From the NCBI RefSeq assembly GCF_963678635.1, contig NC_087066.1, positions 63,308,282 to 63,372,281 of the forward strand: DNA of 64,000 bases, written 5' to 3'. Origin of the DNA: Symsagittifera roscoffensis. Its lineage: Eukaryota > Xenacoelomorpha > Acoela > Convolutidae. Below the pieces are notes generated by a model. The model ran no database searches and was not told the DNA's origin. It saw only the letters and a list, made by a program, of their open reading frames with translations. Shown here piece by piece: positions 45,925 through 57,573 of this stretch; positions within the stretch are counted from its first letter, which is position 1, and each line of letters begins with the position of its first letter. The translations under genes were made by a program, and so were the position numbers.

Positions 45925-48005
45925 ATTTCTAGCAAACAGTTCTGACAATAAATGACAAAGACAATATTGGCTCTCTGGCCTGATTTGACAATCGTAAAAC
46001 TTGACAATCGATTGAGAAGTCTATTCAGTTCCGACCATTTGCCACTCATACCAAAGTATCTTTTGACTACTGACCTGTACATAAAAAGACACCAGCCATC
46101 AAACAAAAACTTCATTTTGGTATTTTTGAGTACAAGAAAGCAAACTGGGAGAAAATGAAAGAAATCATTCGTCACCAGCCCTTCCAACCATATTGCTTGA
46201 GCAACGTTGAACTGATGCTCGATCATTGGTACGAGTGGTTACTCAAAAAATTACAGCACCTACTACCAATCTCTACCAAACACAGGTCTGAGCTAGCTCT
46301 TTGGGTGGGAAGCGATTCATCCATTGTCATCAAGAAATTAAATACACTTAAACTAGAAAATGAGCGAAAACTTACCTCATCGAACGAAGCCAAAATTGAA
46401 AATCTGCAAACTGAGCTAACACTTTCCCTTCAAAATGACCGGCATAACCGCAAAAAAAAAACTTTTTGAGAATAGGAAATTCCGCGAAATTCAACGATAT
46501 CTAAAATCGATCACCAAATATAGCACAATCCCTTCAGAGATCTTCCTAGATCAAAAAAAGCCAATAAAGACGCTCAAAAATTGAATTGCTTAACATATAT
46601 TTTCAATCAGTTTTCACAACAAACGCCAACGTTGGGAAAACAGAACGACAAGGTAACGTTCGTCTGAAGAGTATCAGTTTCACTCTTGATGAAATAGAAG
46701 ATTCTCTAAACGAGCTGGACGTAAATAAGGCCAATGAACCAGAGAACATTGGTAATGCTCTTCTGAAAAACTTCTTAAAGTCACTAACAAAATCACTTCA
46801 CTTACTGTTCAACTTGATCGCAAATAAAGCGATATTTGCAACAAAGTGGAAGACCAGCGAAAACGCACCAATTTTCTAAGACGGGGATAAACAAGACGTA
46901 TCAAATTACAGGCCGATCAGCCCGCTCTCAACGGTGTCAAAACTGCTTGGAAACTAATATTTGACAAACTGGCCACAATTGTCTACCCAACCCTAGCACC
47001 AGACTAACACGGTCTTAGACCTATACGATCGACGGTAACAAACCTCATAGAGTACCTACAAGAGATATTTAGCTGCCAATATTTAGCTGCATTTACCTGG
47101 ATCTTCTACTTGGACTTTCAAAAGGCATTTGACAAAGTCTCGCACGGAGTATCATAGAGCAAATATCGACTTCTGGAATTGTAGGAAATTGTTTATCTCT
47201 GATACACAACTAACTCTCGAACCGGAAGGAAACAGTGAGGCTGAATGGCACAGTTTCCGGAGAGCTAGAAGTCTTCAGCGGCGTTCTTCAGGGCCCTATA
47301 CTCGGGCCGCTTTTCTTCCTAGTCTGTGTAAATGATCTACCGTCCTGTTGTCATGTCCTCAACATTTGGTTATGCAGACGACTACAAAATTGTTGTAGAC
47401 AACCCTTTAACACTCAACATAGATGCCAGGAGACTTTGGAGGTGGTGCGAGGAAAACTGCATGTCAATAAACTTGACGAAAAGCAAAATCATCTGGTTCA
47501 GAGGCTCAGCTACGATTGCACTCACCAACTACAGCTTCGAAACCACTGAAGTAATGACAGATCTGGGCATCCTGATAACCGATATCCTCTCTTGGATGCA
47601 AAAAGCAGAAAAGAGGGCTGAAAAAGCCTTAAACGCTCTCTTCGTACTCACAAGGAACCTCTCAAAGGCCAATTTCGCGACCAGAAATTTTTTTTACCTC
47701 TATTACGTTGTACCAATTATGAGCTACGGTTCAGCTATCTGAAAACCATCAAAAGGTGATTTAGGAATCAGGGAAAATGTGCAACGGAGAAGCGATCTCA
47801 GCTCCTTTGTCTCTATACCAAGAGCTTCATGTTGGACTGCTATTTGCAAAAATACTATCCGGAAAAATTGACATCGACTGGATAAGCCATCAAAGCATCA
47901 CTGACGTTAGAACCCAAAGAGCTCAAATGACACGAAATTTCTTCTGCAAAAAATATCTCTGAAGAAGTACGAGTCGGACTTCTGGTTTCGAGCATGTCTT
48001 GTTAA
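45925..48005 (+). mobile_element. LINE Lp1, 5'-truncated ORF2 remnant
   Basis: The end of an apurinic-type endonuclease is marked by SDHLPL (46,030-46,047). A linker follows with RSELALWVGS (about 46,280), then the RT: LDFQKAFDKVSH (motif A, about 47,109-47,146), GVLQGPILGP (about 47,280-47,312) and GYADD (about 47,368-47,382, catalytic), then NLTKSKIIWF and DLGIL...LSW.QKAEKRAEKALN. ORF2 normally nicks DNA and primes reverse transcription. Motif A, LQG and YADD are in three different frames, and stops are frequent. Arrangement fits the jockey/CR1-like LINE group; finer placement is not possible by eye. Confidence 0.82.
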
Positions 48006-48050
48006 TTTTAACAACGAAATATTATGATTATTATTTTATTATGAAAAATT
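48006..48050. repeat. ATT-rich junction between two LINE 3' ends
   Basis: ATTATGATTATTATTTTATTATG separates the end of Lp1 (reading rightwards) from the end of Lm1 (reading leftwards). Short tandem 3' tails are common in CR1/jockey-like LINEs. Conserved at 63,427-63,465. Confidence 0.75.
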
Positions 48051-50760
48051 AGAACTGCACTGGAGAGTCCCAAACCACTTTCAAAGAAGGCCTTTCTTGA
48101 ACCAAAATCTGTAATGTCAACATAACTTGGAGCTAAATTTGCAATTCGAGTCGGACGAAACCAGAAGTTCTGTTCACATAGCTTCAACTTTGGGCGTTGT
48201 ACCTGAAACAAAGTAGAAGCAGCATAGCTTGTATTGAAAAAAATTGTCCATGGGCGAACAACTGACCCCTTTAGCAGCAAACTCGAAATCGTAGGACCCA
48301 TTCATTAGTTTGCATAAGTATAAAAAGATTAGCATTTGAAGATAAATGGTACTGGTAAAATGTTCAGTTTATTTATGGCGTCTGTTTAATTTTATGACCA
48401 GTTATCCAATAACCATTTCTTTTTTTTGAAGGGACTCCAATAAACGAGTACTTTTGATGCTTGGTTAGAAGCACCACCTCGAATATGTGATAAACAATAA
48501 AATCGTACTTTTAAAAAGGTTCAATTTTGCGCTCATGGAAAACTTAGGAAAAAATCTTTTTATCACAAGGAAGGCATTATTTGCTTTTTTGATACTTTCT
48601 GATATGTGGAGAACCCAAGAAAGGTCCTCGGTAATGTAAAAACGAATGTCTTTGTGAGATTTCAATTTAGTAATTGGAATGTTATTGAAGTTTTAAAATT
48701 TTTGACTTTGTGATCTGAAACTTAGAAAGCAACACTTAAAGGCATTGAAAAGCTTTTTGTTCGTTATGCTCCAAGTAGAAAGCATACCTAATTGGGCTTG
48801 AAAAAACTGTTCAGGTAAATTTAAAGTAATGAACTTTGCATCATCTGCACATAATAAGGGTGAGCTGACTTTACACTGTAAAGGTAAGCCATTGATAAGT
48901 AATAAAAACAACAAAGGCGCAACAATTGACCCTTGAGGTAAACCACTGGTTACAACAATTGATTTTCACAATTAAATTCTATTTTTCAAATTTTGTTTCC
49001 AACCGCTAAGATAAGGTATTAACAAATTTAATAGCTTCCCTCTGGCACCAAAATTAGAAAGTTTTTGAGGTATAATTCCAATTACAACTTCTATCTCTTT
49101 CCCTTGTTGAATTGCTGAAAAAATGTCATCTAAATAAACTAAAAGTTGGAGTGAACGAACTGGAGCGTTTTTCCTGAAACCAGAGTGAGAATTATGAAAA
49201 AAGAGTTTGCAAAAATTAGACAGAGAAAACGATAAACATCGCTGAAGTATTTTTGAAGGAACTGATAAAAACGAGACTGGTCGATAGTTTTCTGCTTTAA
49301 TTTTGCTGCCCTTTTTAAGTATTGAAGAAATTATTGAAGAGTTCCATGTTTCGGATATGTTGAAGATTGTTTAATTTTGTAAAATAATTGATACAGTGAA
49401 CGACAAATTGTTATAGCGCATTTACAGAATAAAAAAGGTGGAAGGTAAACCGGAACACTGGCTTTTTTAATATCTACATTTGAACAAGTATCCATAATCA
49501 AAGACTCGTCGACAATAAAATCATCCAAAATTGGACAATTGGATATAGAATGGCGGTTTATTTGATATTGAGAAGATTCGATATAGTTTTCTGTGAAAAA
49601 ATTAGCAAAAAAACTCAGCCTTCTCGAGGTCAGTCGAACCTTGCGCGAAGCTAAAGAGCAAGGTTGACGGTAGCAGTGGTTTATTTAGAGACCTATCAAA
49701 TTTAAACAAAACATTTGTGTTTTTGTCATCTGCTAGGCGTTTCCCGTGCTCAATCTTGTCTTTTTGAAGAGATCTTTGACAAAATATAGACAATGCAAGA
49801 CACTTGGGATGATTAGCATCATATTTTTGAGGAGTTGATTCAAGTCGTTTGAGTAAATTCGAAGTCTCAGAAGTTACCCAGGGAGGAAGTGAACGTCTGT
49901 GTTTTGTTCTGATAGGAATGGTTTCTCTCAGTTTTTTTTTTCATTCAACCAATGATACCATTGTTCATGGAGCAATGATATATTACACCAGCAATATGAT
50001 TGAAAACCGGAATGAATAATAATGTTGTTTAACTTTTCAAAATCCGCATTAAAATAGCTAAAATAGACATCACGGTCTAGTTTCTGATGTAAAATTTTTC
50101 CATTAATGGATACTGTGGCTTCTATGGCAAAGTGGTCGGACATATCTACATTCTGTAATGGCAATATTTCTTCAACTTCAATATCTTTGGAACTAATAAA
50201 AAAAATCTAATAAGCTTGACTTTTTGGTGAGGGAATCTTCATGTTGTTGAAAGCTGTTTTCATCCATAAATTCGAGCAAAGATGATTCTGATTCAGCTAG
50301 ATAAGTAGTCCAGTCGATGCCATGAAAATTGAAATCGGCTGTAAAGATCAAATGGTCATAAGACAATTTGCAGATAAAATTAAGCCTTGAAATGAAATTT
50401 TGTGAGGATATAATTTAAGGACTGTCTGAAGGAGGTACATAAACGCATAGGATAGTCAGAAATGAAATATCAGGGTCTATTGTTCAAATACAACAAAAGT
50501 CCTTCAAGTCATCCCAAATTTCTGCTTGAGAGGAGGTGATATATTTAGTAACCCAAATCATCACACCACTATGAGCTGATGCATCATTGCCTTTGAAGGT
50601 CGATTAGATGTGTATAGATTGTAAAAAGGAAGGAATGATTCTTCTTTAGAGAAGTTATCTGTTAGCCAATATTCTTGTATACATATAACATGATATGAAG
50701 TTGATGTTGTAAAGTTTGAGTACTTTTGACGTCATTCAAGTCCTATAAGACTATGAATTT
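48020..50760 (-). mobile_element. LINE Lm1 ORF2 remnant (endonuclease and reverse transcriptase)
   Basis: Read from right to left. SDHFAI (about 50,123-50,140) marks the endonuclease end, with diverged upstream endonuclease to about 50,560. RT landmarks are LDDIF near 49,120, GLPQGSIVAPLLFLLLINGLP (about 48,890-48,955), CADDAKF (about 48,832-48,852) where the catalytic box is usually YADD or FADD, then an EDLSW...KANNAFLVIKR segment (about 48,540-48,625). A C-terminal piece with FWFRPTRIANLAPSYVDI is at about 48,105-48,165. The segments are broken into short frames. It is tail-to-tail with Lp1. Confidence 0.8.
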
Positions 50761-50812
50761 TGTGAGACAAACTTTGTATTTCTGTTACTGAGAGCGAAAG
50801 TTTGATATGTAG

Positions 50813-51714
50813 TCAGTTACTTGCGTCAACTCTTACAGTGTTTTGGAAAAGTTCTAAATTACGAAGTTTCATTGGTTTCGGATGTGCCCCTGCATCCAAC
50901 CATTCACGTCTTTTTTGCAATAATTTTTGTTCCAATTCTTGCTGTTTTTTATTAGGTGACCGTGAGACGAACACCGAATAACTTTCTTCCTGAAACACTC
51001 CCTTGCATGATTGCAGCATGGAAGACCGCGTGAGCATTTTCGATTCAAAAAAATTGTTTTTCAATTTAACCAATACAGATCTTGGACGGCTTGATTTTTT
51101 TTGAATTTAACAAAACTATTAATATTAACAGTATCTGATGCTTCCAGACCGATGTTTTTTCAAGAGTCCGTTTATAGATTTTTCTTTGTGGGTGATTATG
51201 TCCATTCGACTAGCCTTATGGCTCGAATTTGAGAGTTTAGATTCAGAGATATACGAATTACGAACTTCACTACTTGTTGAATCTACAAAAGATGGAGCAG
51301 TTCGTGCTGCGTTGCTACGTTTTATTTTAATGGTGGACACCGCAGAAAACTTTTCCACAGGTTCTTGGAGGTATGAAGTAGTATTGTTTAAAAAAGTTAA
51401 CTTAGCTACGTTTATTGGAGAAGTGCGACATTTGCAAGACATCTCGTTGATTCGTTCCCAAGCAGTCATTGCAATTTAAGAGAAGATTCAAGTTTATTTC
51501 CTTGATTCTGCTTATTGCATTTTCTGATAATCCTGTACATTGATTTGTAAGATGCATGGTGTTACCACATGTGACACAGTGGAAGATATTTTCACCATTT
51601 GTAATCCATTTCTGACATGAAGTACAGCAAACTCTCGAGACATTTGACTTCCTGACAATTGATAAACTTTCGCTGGACTCATCTCGTCCAGCGCCAAGCA
51701 TTTTTAATATGGAA
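50813..51714 (-). pseudogene. LINE Lm1 ORF1, PHD-type zinc finger protein (frameshifted)
   Basis: Starts with Met at 51,701. Residues 26-80 carry Cys26, Cys29, Cys42, Cys45, His50, Cys55, Cys77 and Cys80, the C4HC3 spacing of a PHD finger, as found in ORF1 proteins of some LINEs. The frame closes at 51,402 while an overlapping frame (51,469-51,125) continues with a Ser/Thr-rich linker, so a -1 type frameshift is likely. A third piece (to 50,813) starts with SRPRSVLVKL and has a basic KKQQELEQKLLQKRREWLDAG stretch, probably the RNA-binding C-terminal part. ORF1 normally coats the element RNA. The parts are unusually well preserved compared with the ORF2 remnant. Confidence 0.65.
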
Positions 51715-51717
51715 ACA

Positions 51718-52550
51718 AACTATTTAGGTTACAAGTCAACTTCTGATCTGTAGGCCTCCCAGGCTTCTGTCGACCAGCTCCTTAATGGACGTCCATTTCG
51801 TCATTCCATAAACGATGTGTCATATATTTCAGACGCCCATAGTTTGTCTAGTCTTGATTTTAAAACGTCTACAGACTCGCTTGATATTATTGTTTTGGGT
51901 AACGAGTTCCAATCGTTGATGGCTGCAACTGTGAAAAAATTTTATGTAGCAGTAGTTCTGGTCTTCTTGGTCACAACCTGGAAAAGTTTTCTTCTTGTGT
52001 CTCTTTCGGTGATTGTTAAAAATCCTTCAGTTGCTGCTGTGTCGTATAGGCTTTTCAGAATTTTGAAGACTACAATCGTTCTACCGCGTTTGCGTCTGTA
52101 CTCGAGTGTTGGTAGTTTCAAAAACTGAAGTCCTTTCGGGCAGCTGTATTTGCGTATACCTGGAATAAGTTTTGTTGCGTGTCGCTGAACATTTTCGATT
52201 GTAGTTTTGTCTTTTTTAAGGTATGGACTCCATGCCTGATTTGCATATTCCAGATGTGTTCATACTAAGGCTTTGTACAGGGTCGTTAGAATTTCAGAGG
52301 TCAGGTTCACGAAGTTTTTCCTGATTATCGCGACTATACGGGTTGCCACTTTCGTCTTTTTGGCGATGTGCTCACGGTATTGTAATCTTGAGTCAACAAT
52401 AATTCCCAGATCTTTCTCTGATTCAATTTCGCTTAGTTTTTTTTCGCCATTTAACGTTTAGTTTAGTTCAGATTGTTTTGTTCTTCCCGTTAGGGTGAGT
52501 GTATGACATTTTGTCAGATTGAACTTCATTAAACTGCTTTCGGATAGCTT
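51718..52550 (-). mobile_element. LINE C, 5'-truncated 3' end (copy 1)
   Basis: Minus-strand RT C-terminus of a CR1/L2-like LINE: KFNLTKCHTL near 52,510, EKDLGIIVDSRL near 52,400, LEYANQAWSPYL near 52,240, NVQRHATKLIPG near 52,190, LPTLEYRRKRGRTIVVFKIL near 52,090, AAINDWNSLP near 51,920. In-frame stops interrupt it. Its left-hand end in this orientation stops near 51,718, immediately upstream of Lm ORF1, and its truncated end meets the BEL left end at about 52,550. Plus-strand open frames at 51,817-52,128 and 52,273-52,461 are shadows of this. Confidence 0.8.
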
Positions 52551-52552
52551 GA

Positions 52553-53547
52553 TAAAAAAATTGACCTTTACGTGTTGCTTTTGTAAAAGTTCTGGTAAAA
52601 TAATTTTGGTTGCAGAGTTATTCAGGAAATAAAAGACGAAAAAAATATAATCAGAAAATAGAAAATATGTTAGATTGAATTTTGACGGCGTTCAATTGAA
52701 AAATGGCGTCTTTGAAACAAGGAAAATTATCATGCAATTTGAAGCAACGTCTGCTGTGGTGTGGGATGGCTGGGTTTTTCGTGTTTCTCCCGAAAGTTGA
52801 TCACGGTGAAAAATCTCTATAAAAAGGTGATGGAATGCATCTGTATCGATTTTTACACAGGCTAACTTTTTGCGATCCGAGTTGGAAAACTACCCTCACT
52901 GTAGAGACGAAGAATGACTTTTGACATTTGGATTATCGATTAGTATGAAACACTGTATTGATTCCAATATAGTGAGCATCCGTACAAAAGTTTCAATCAT
53001 TAAGAACATCGATAAAAATTTCCAAAAGAAGATACGCAAGCTATTTGAAACCAGATCAAATCTAGAAAATGAGCTGCTTCAAGGTCGGTTATGAATACTT
53101 GAGCACATTGAGAATAATAATCGCACCTCAAATTTTGGAAATTTTTGTTTAAAATTGTCAAAAAGCTTTGAAAAAAGCTATCAACGTATATCAGCGACAA
53201 AACTTTTTTCATGAAGAATTGAAAGCCATGAAATTTTTTTAGCACAGCTAGGTTTTTAACTAAAAAACAAATAAATTGAACAACAAATTAATGCATGAAG
53301 CTCAGAGTTTACAAGATGAGCCTTGACCATTCGTTAATCCCAGCAATAGAAGGAAAAAAGAGTTTTCCCTACAGTAAACTAGACCTGAAACATCTTCAAG
53401 CTCGAAAAACTCAAAAGATGCAGAAGCACGAGTGTCTGAAAACAAACCTAAGATTTCTTATAAGTCTAAGAAATTGGTAAATCTGCTCCCACTCGTCATA
53501 TTTCGACCGTTCACACTAGGTCGTCAAATGAGGAACGGCATGAATTA
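52553..53547 (+). mobile_element. BEL/Pao left-end fragment (unit 2)
   Basis: Matches 40,485-41,545, including the TATA-like word, a segment reading KNIDKNFQKKIRKLF (about 52,995-53,045) that looks like Gag N-terminal sequence, and the short open frame 53,295-53,480 shared by all three copies. It stops at GGCATGAATTAA (53,547), where unit 1 continues into gag, and is joined to LINE Lm endonuclease sequence. This is the scar of the deletion that removed most of unit 2. Confidence 0.78.
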
Positions 53548-53549
53548 AA

Positions 53550-53986
53550 TGGCAATATTTAGATTCTGTAATGGCAATATTTTTTCAACTTCACTATCTT
53601 TGGAACTAATAAATAAATCTAATAAGCTTGAGTTTGTGGTGAGGAAATCAATATGTTGTTGAAAGCTGTTTTCATCCATAAATTCGAGCAAAGATGATTC
53701 TGATTCAGTTTTGGAGCAATAAGTAGTCCAGTCAATGCCATGAAATTGAAATCGGCTGTAAAGTTCAGATGCTCATAAGTCAATTTGCGGATAAAATTAA
53801 GCCTTGAAATGAATTTTTGTAAGGATATGTTGTAAGGACTGTCTGAAGGAGGTACATAAACGCATACGATAGTCAAAGATGAGGTGCCAAGGTATATTGT
53901 GCAAATACAACAAAAAAACTTCAAGTCATTGCAAATTTCAGCTTGAGAGGAGGTAAGATGTTTAGTAACCCAAATCATCACACCAC
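53550..53986 (-). mobile_element. LINE Lm endonuclease fragment (diverged)
   Basis: A second version of 50,150-50,570, with about one change in ten and several indels. The minus-strand frame 53,619-53,981 contains SSLTIVCVYVPPSDSPYNI (about 53,830-53,885) and LNFTADFNFM (about 53,740-53,770, the GDFN box region), typical of the apurinic-type endonuclease. At 53,987 it passes into sequence nearly identical to unit 1. Confidence 0.72.
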
Positions 53987-54229
53987 TATGAGCTGATGCA
54001 TCATTGCCTTTGAAGGTCGATTAGATGTGTATAGATTGTAAAAAGGAAGGAATGATTCTTCTTTAGAGAAGTTATCTGTTAGCCAATATTCTTGTATACA
54101 TATAACATGATATGAAGTTGATGTTGTAAAGTTTGAGTACTTTTGACGTCATTCAAGTCCTATAAGACTATGAATTTTGTGAGACAAACTTTGTATTTCT
54201 GTTACTGAGAGCGAAAGTTTGATATGTAG

Positions 54230-55131
54230 TCAGTTACTTGCGTCAACTCTTACAGTGTTTTGGAAAAGTTCTAAATTACGAAGTTTCATTGGTTTCGGAT
54301 GAGCCCCTGCATCCAACCATTCACGTCTTTTTTGCAATATTTTTTGTTCCAATTCTTGCTGTTTTTTATTAGGTGACCGTGAGACGAACACCGAATAACT
54401 TTCTTCCTGAAACACTCCCTTGCATGATTGCAGCATGGAAGACCGCGTGAGCATTTTCGATTCAAAAAAATTGTTTTTCAATTTAACCAATACAGATCTT
54501 GGACGGCTTGATTTTTTTTGAATTTAACAAAACTATTAATATTAACAGTATCTGATGCTTCCAGACCGACGTTTGTTCAAGAGTCCGTTTATAGATTTTT
54601 CTTTGTGGGTGATTATGTCCATTCGACTAGCCTTATGGCTCGAATTTGAGAGTTTAGATTCAGAGATTTACGAATTACGAACTTCACTACTTGTTGAATC
54701 TACAAAAGATGGAGCAGTTCGTGCTGCGTTGCTACGTTTTATTTTAATGGTGGACACCGCAGAAAACTTTTCCACAGGTTCTTGGAGGTATGAAGTAGTA
54801 TTGTTTAAAAAAGTTAACTTAGCTACGTTTATTGGAGAAGTGCGACATTTGCAAGACATCTCGTTGATTCGTTCCCAAGCAGTCATTGCAATTTAAGAGA
54901 AGATTCAAGTTTATTTCCTTGATTCTGCTTATTGCATTTTCTGATAATCCTGTACATTGATTTGTAAGATGCATGGTGTTACCACATGTGACACAGTGGA
55001 AGATATTTTCACCATTTGTAATCCATTTCTGACATGAAGTACAGCAAACTCTCGAGACATTTGACTTCCTGACAATTGATAAACTTTCGCTGGACTCATC
55101 TCGTCCAGCGCCAAGCATTTTTAATATGGAA
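54230..55131 (-). pseudogene. LINE Lm ORF1 copy 2 (PHD-type, frameshifted)
   Basis: Start Met at 55,118. The same C4HC3 finger, the same frameshift position and the same basic C-terminal block as at 50,813-51,714, with a few substitutions: one changes KLLQKRRE to KILQKRRE and one shortens the linker open frame. Identical lesions show this copy was duplicated after it had already decayed. Confidence 0.65.
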
Positions 55132-55134
55132 ACA

Positions 55135-55967
55135 AACTATTTAGGTTACAAGTCAACTTCTGATCTGTAGGCCTCCCAGGCTTCTGTCGACCAGCTCCTT
55201 AATGGACGTCCATTTCGTCATTCCATAAACGATGTGTCATATATTTCAGACGCCCATAGTTTGTCTAGTCTTGATTTTAAAACGTCTACAGACTCGCTTG
55301 ATATTATTGTTTTGGGTAACGAGTTCCAATCGTTGATGGCTGCAACTGTGAAAAAATTTTATGTAGCAGTAGTTCTGGTCTTCTTGGTCACAACCTGGAA
55401 AAGTTTTCTTCTTGTGTCTCTTTCGGTGATTGTTAAAAATCCTTCAGTTGCTGCTGTGTCGTATAGGCTTTTCAGAATTTTGAAGACTACAATCGTTCTA
55501 CCGCGTTTGCGTCTGTACTCGAGTGTTGGTAGTTTCAAAAACTGAAGTCCTTTCGGGCAGCTGTATTTGCGTATACCTGGAATAAGTTTTGTTGCGTGTC
55601 GCTGAACATTTTCGATTGTAGTTTTGTCTTTTTTAAGGTATGGACTCCATGCCTGATTTGCATATTCCAGATGTGTTCATACTAAGGCTTTGTACAGGGT
55701 CGTTAGAATTTCAGAGGTCAGGTTCACGAAGTTTTTCCTGATTATCGCGACTATACGGGTTGCCACTTTCGTCTTTTTGGCGATGTGCTCACGGTATTGT
55801 AATCTTGAGTCAACAATAATTCCCAGATCTTTCTCTGATTCAATTTCGCTTAGTTTTTTTTCGCCATTTAACGTTTAGTTTAGTTCAGATTGTTTTGTTC
55901 TTCCCGTTAGGGTGAGTGTATGACATTTTGTCAGATTGAACTTCATTAAACTGCTTTCGGATAGCTT
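55135..55967 (-). mobile_element. LINE C, 5'-truncated 3' end (copy 2)
   Basis: Matches 51,718-52,550 with no difference that I noticed, including the in-frame stops. Joined to the BEL left end at about 55,968. Confidence 0.8.
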
Positions 55968-57573
55968 GATAAAAAAATTGACCTTTACGTGTTGCTTTTG
56001 TAAAAGTTCTGGTAAAATAATTTTGGTTGCAGAGTTATTCAGGAAATAAAAGACGAAAAAAATATAATCAGAAAATAGAAAATATGTTAGATTGAATTTT
56101 GACGGCGTTCAATTGAAAAATGGCGTCTTTGAAACAAGGAAAATTATCATGCAATTTGAAGCAACGTCTGCTGTGGTGTGGGATGGCTGGGTTTTTCGTG
56201 TTTCTCCCGAAAGTTGATCACGGTGAAAAATCTCTATAAAAAGGTGATGGAATGCATCTGTATCGATTTTTACACAGGCTAACTTTTTGCGATCCGAGTT
56301 GGAAAACTACCCTCACTGTAGAGACGAAGAATGACTTTTGACATTTGGATTATCGATTAGTATGAAACACTGTATTGATTCCAATATAGTGAGCATCCGT
56401 ACAAAAGTTTCAATCATTAAGAACATCGATAAAAATTTCCAAAAGAAGATACGCAAGCTATTTGAAACCAGATCAAATCTAGAAAATGAGCTGCTTCAAG
56501 GTCGGTTATGAATACTTGAGCACATTGAGAATAATAATCGCACCTCAAATTTTGGAAATTTTTGTTTAAAATTGTCAAAAAGCTTTGAAAAAAGCTATCA
56601 ACGTATATCAGCGACAAAACTTTTTTCATGAAGAATTGAAAGCCATGAAATTTTTTTAGCACAGCTAGGTTTTTAACTAAAAAACAAATAAATTGAACAA
56701 CAAATTAATGCATGAAGCTCAGAGTTTACAAGATGAGCCTTGACCATTCGTTAATCCCAGCAATAGAAGGAAAAAAGAGTTTTCCCTACAGTAAACTAGA
56801 CCTGAAACATCTTCAAGCTCGAAAAACTGAAAAGATGCAGAAGCACGAGTGTCTGAAAACAAACCTAAGATTTCCACTCATTGTATTTCGACCGTTCACA
56901 CTATGTCGTCAAACGATGACTAGCATGAAATAATTTTGATAAAGCGACGCCACGTTGAGCGGAAAAGACAGTATCAAGTATCTATAAGGCTTAAAGAGCA
57001 AAAAAAAAAATAAAAAAAACGTTGTACAAAATCAGCTGGAAGTGCACCAACTAACAGAAAGTCAGATAAGGCAAATAATTGAAAGTAAAATGAAAACCTT
57101 TTGAGCTTCGGAATAACTCATCTGAGTTTAGCAAAGTTTAAGGAAAGCTACTTCAGACAAGTAGGCTAGCTCATTTTAAAAGTTGTAAACAATCGAACTA
57201 AAGCTCTAGCTTGGGTAGACGTTGTTAAATCACGGCACCCACTGAGAGTACTCATGCGAAAAAATTACTAGCCTTCACTCATGCACTGAATTTGTCTGAA
57301 CCAGCCTCGTTCAAGCAATTAACACAAAAATTGGTCAAAATCATGGGCACACAGCATCAAGGGATCCTATAGTCAAGAACATCAAACTACATATTTAGTT
57401 GGCAATGCAAGCTTTTTGTTATTGCAGTCTTCCGTTCCACACCTTAAATTCACAGTTTACCATAGGCATTCTAGTACCCAAGCCTAGTGCTCCGGTACTG
57501 CTTTGGTTCCTTTTTCACCTGCTTTTGGTGGTGACTTCACATGATCTGGAGCAAACCAGTCGCCGTCTTTTTT

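Larger units (their letters stand above)
50571..53463. repeat. Near-identical tandem duplication, left copy
   Basis: Matches 53,988-56,880 at a constant offset of 3,417 with only about half a dozen substitutions found by eye (for example near 50,884, 50,921, 51,154, 51,160, 51,249 and 53,412). It spans the end of ORF2, all of Lm ORF1, LINE C and the BEL left end. The sequence just left of it (50,150-50,560 against 53,570-53,985) is only about 90% alike. Confidence 0.92.
53988..56880. repeat. Near-identical tandem duplication, right copy
   Basis: Right-hand partner of 50,571-53,463. At its right end (after about 56,875) it loses a ~30-bp stretch (the TTATAAGTCTAAGAAATTGG region of the left copy) and continues as the diverged BEL unit 3. 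Confidence 0.92.

Noticed and set aside
51138-52461. Plus-strand frames at 51,138-51,479, 51,817-52,128 and 52,273-52,461 and their copies 3,417 bp downstream
   Set aside because: Shadows of minus-strand Lm ORF1 and LINE C, whose motifs are clear.
40485-53547. LTRs flanking the BEL remnant
   Set aside because: The left end is repeated at other units, but no matching copy follows the integrase, so it is not shown to be an LTR.
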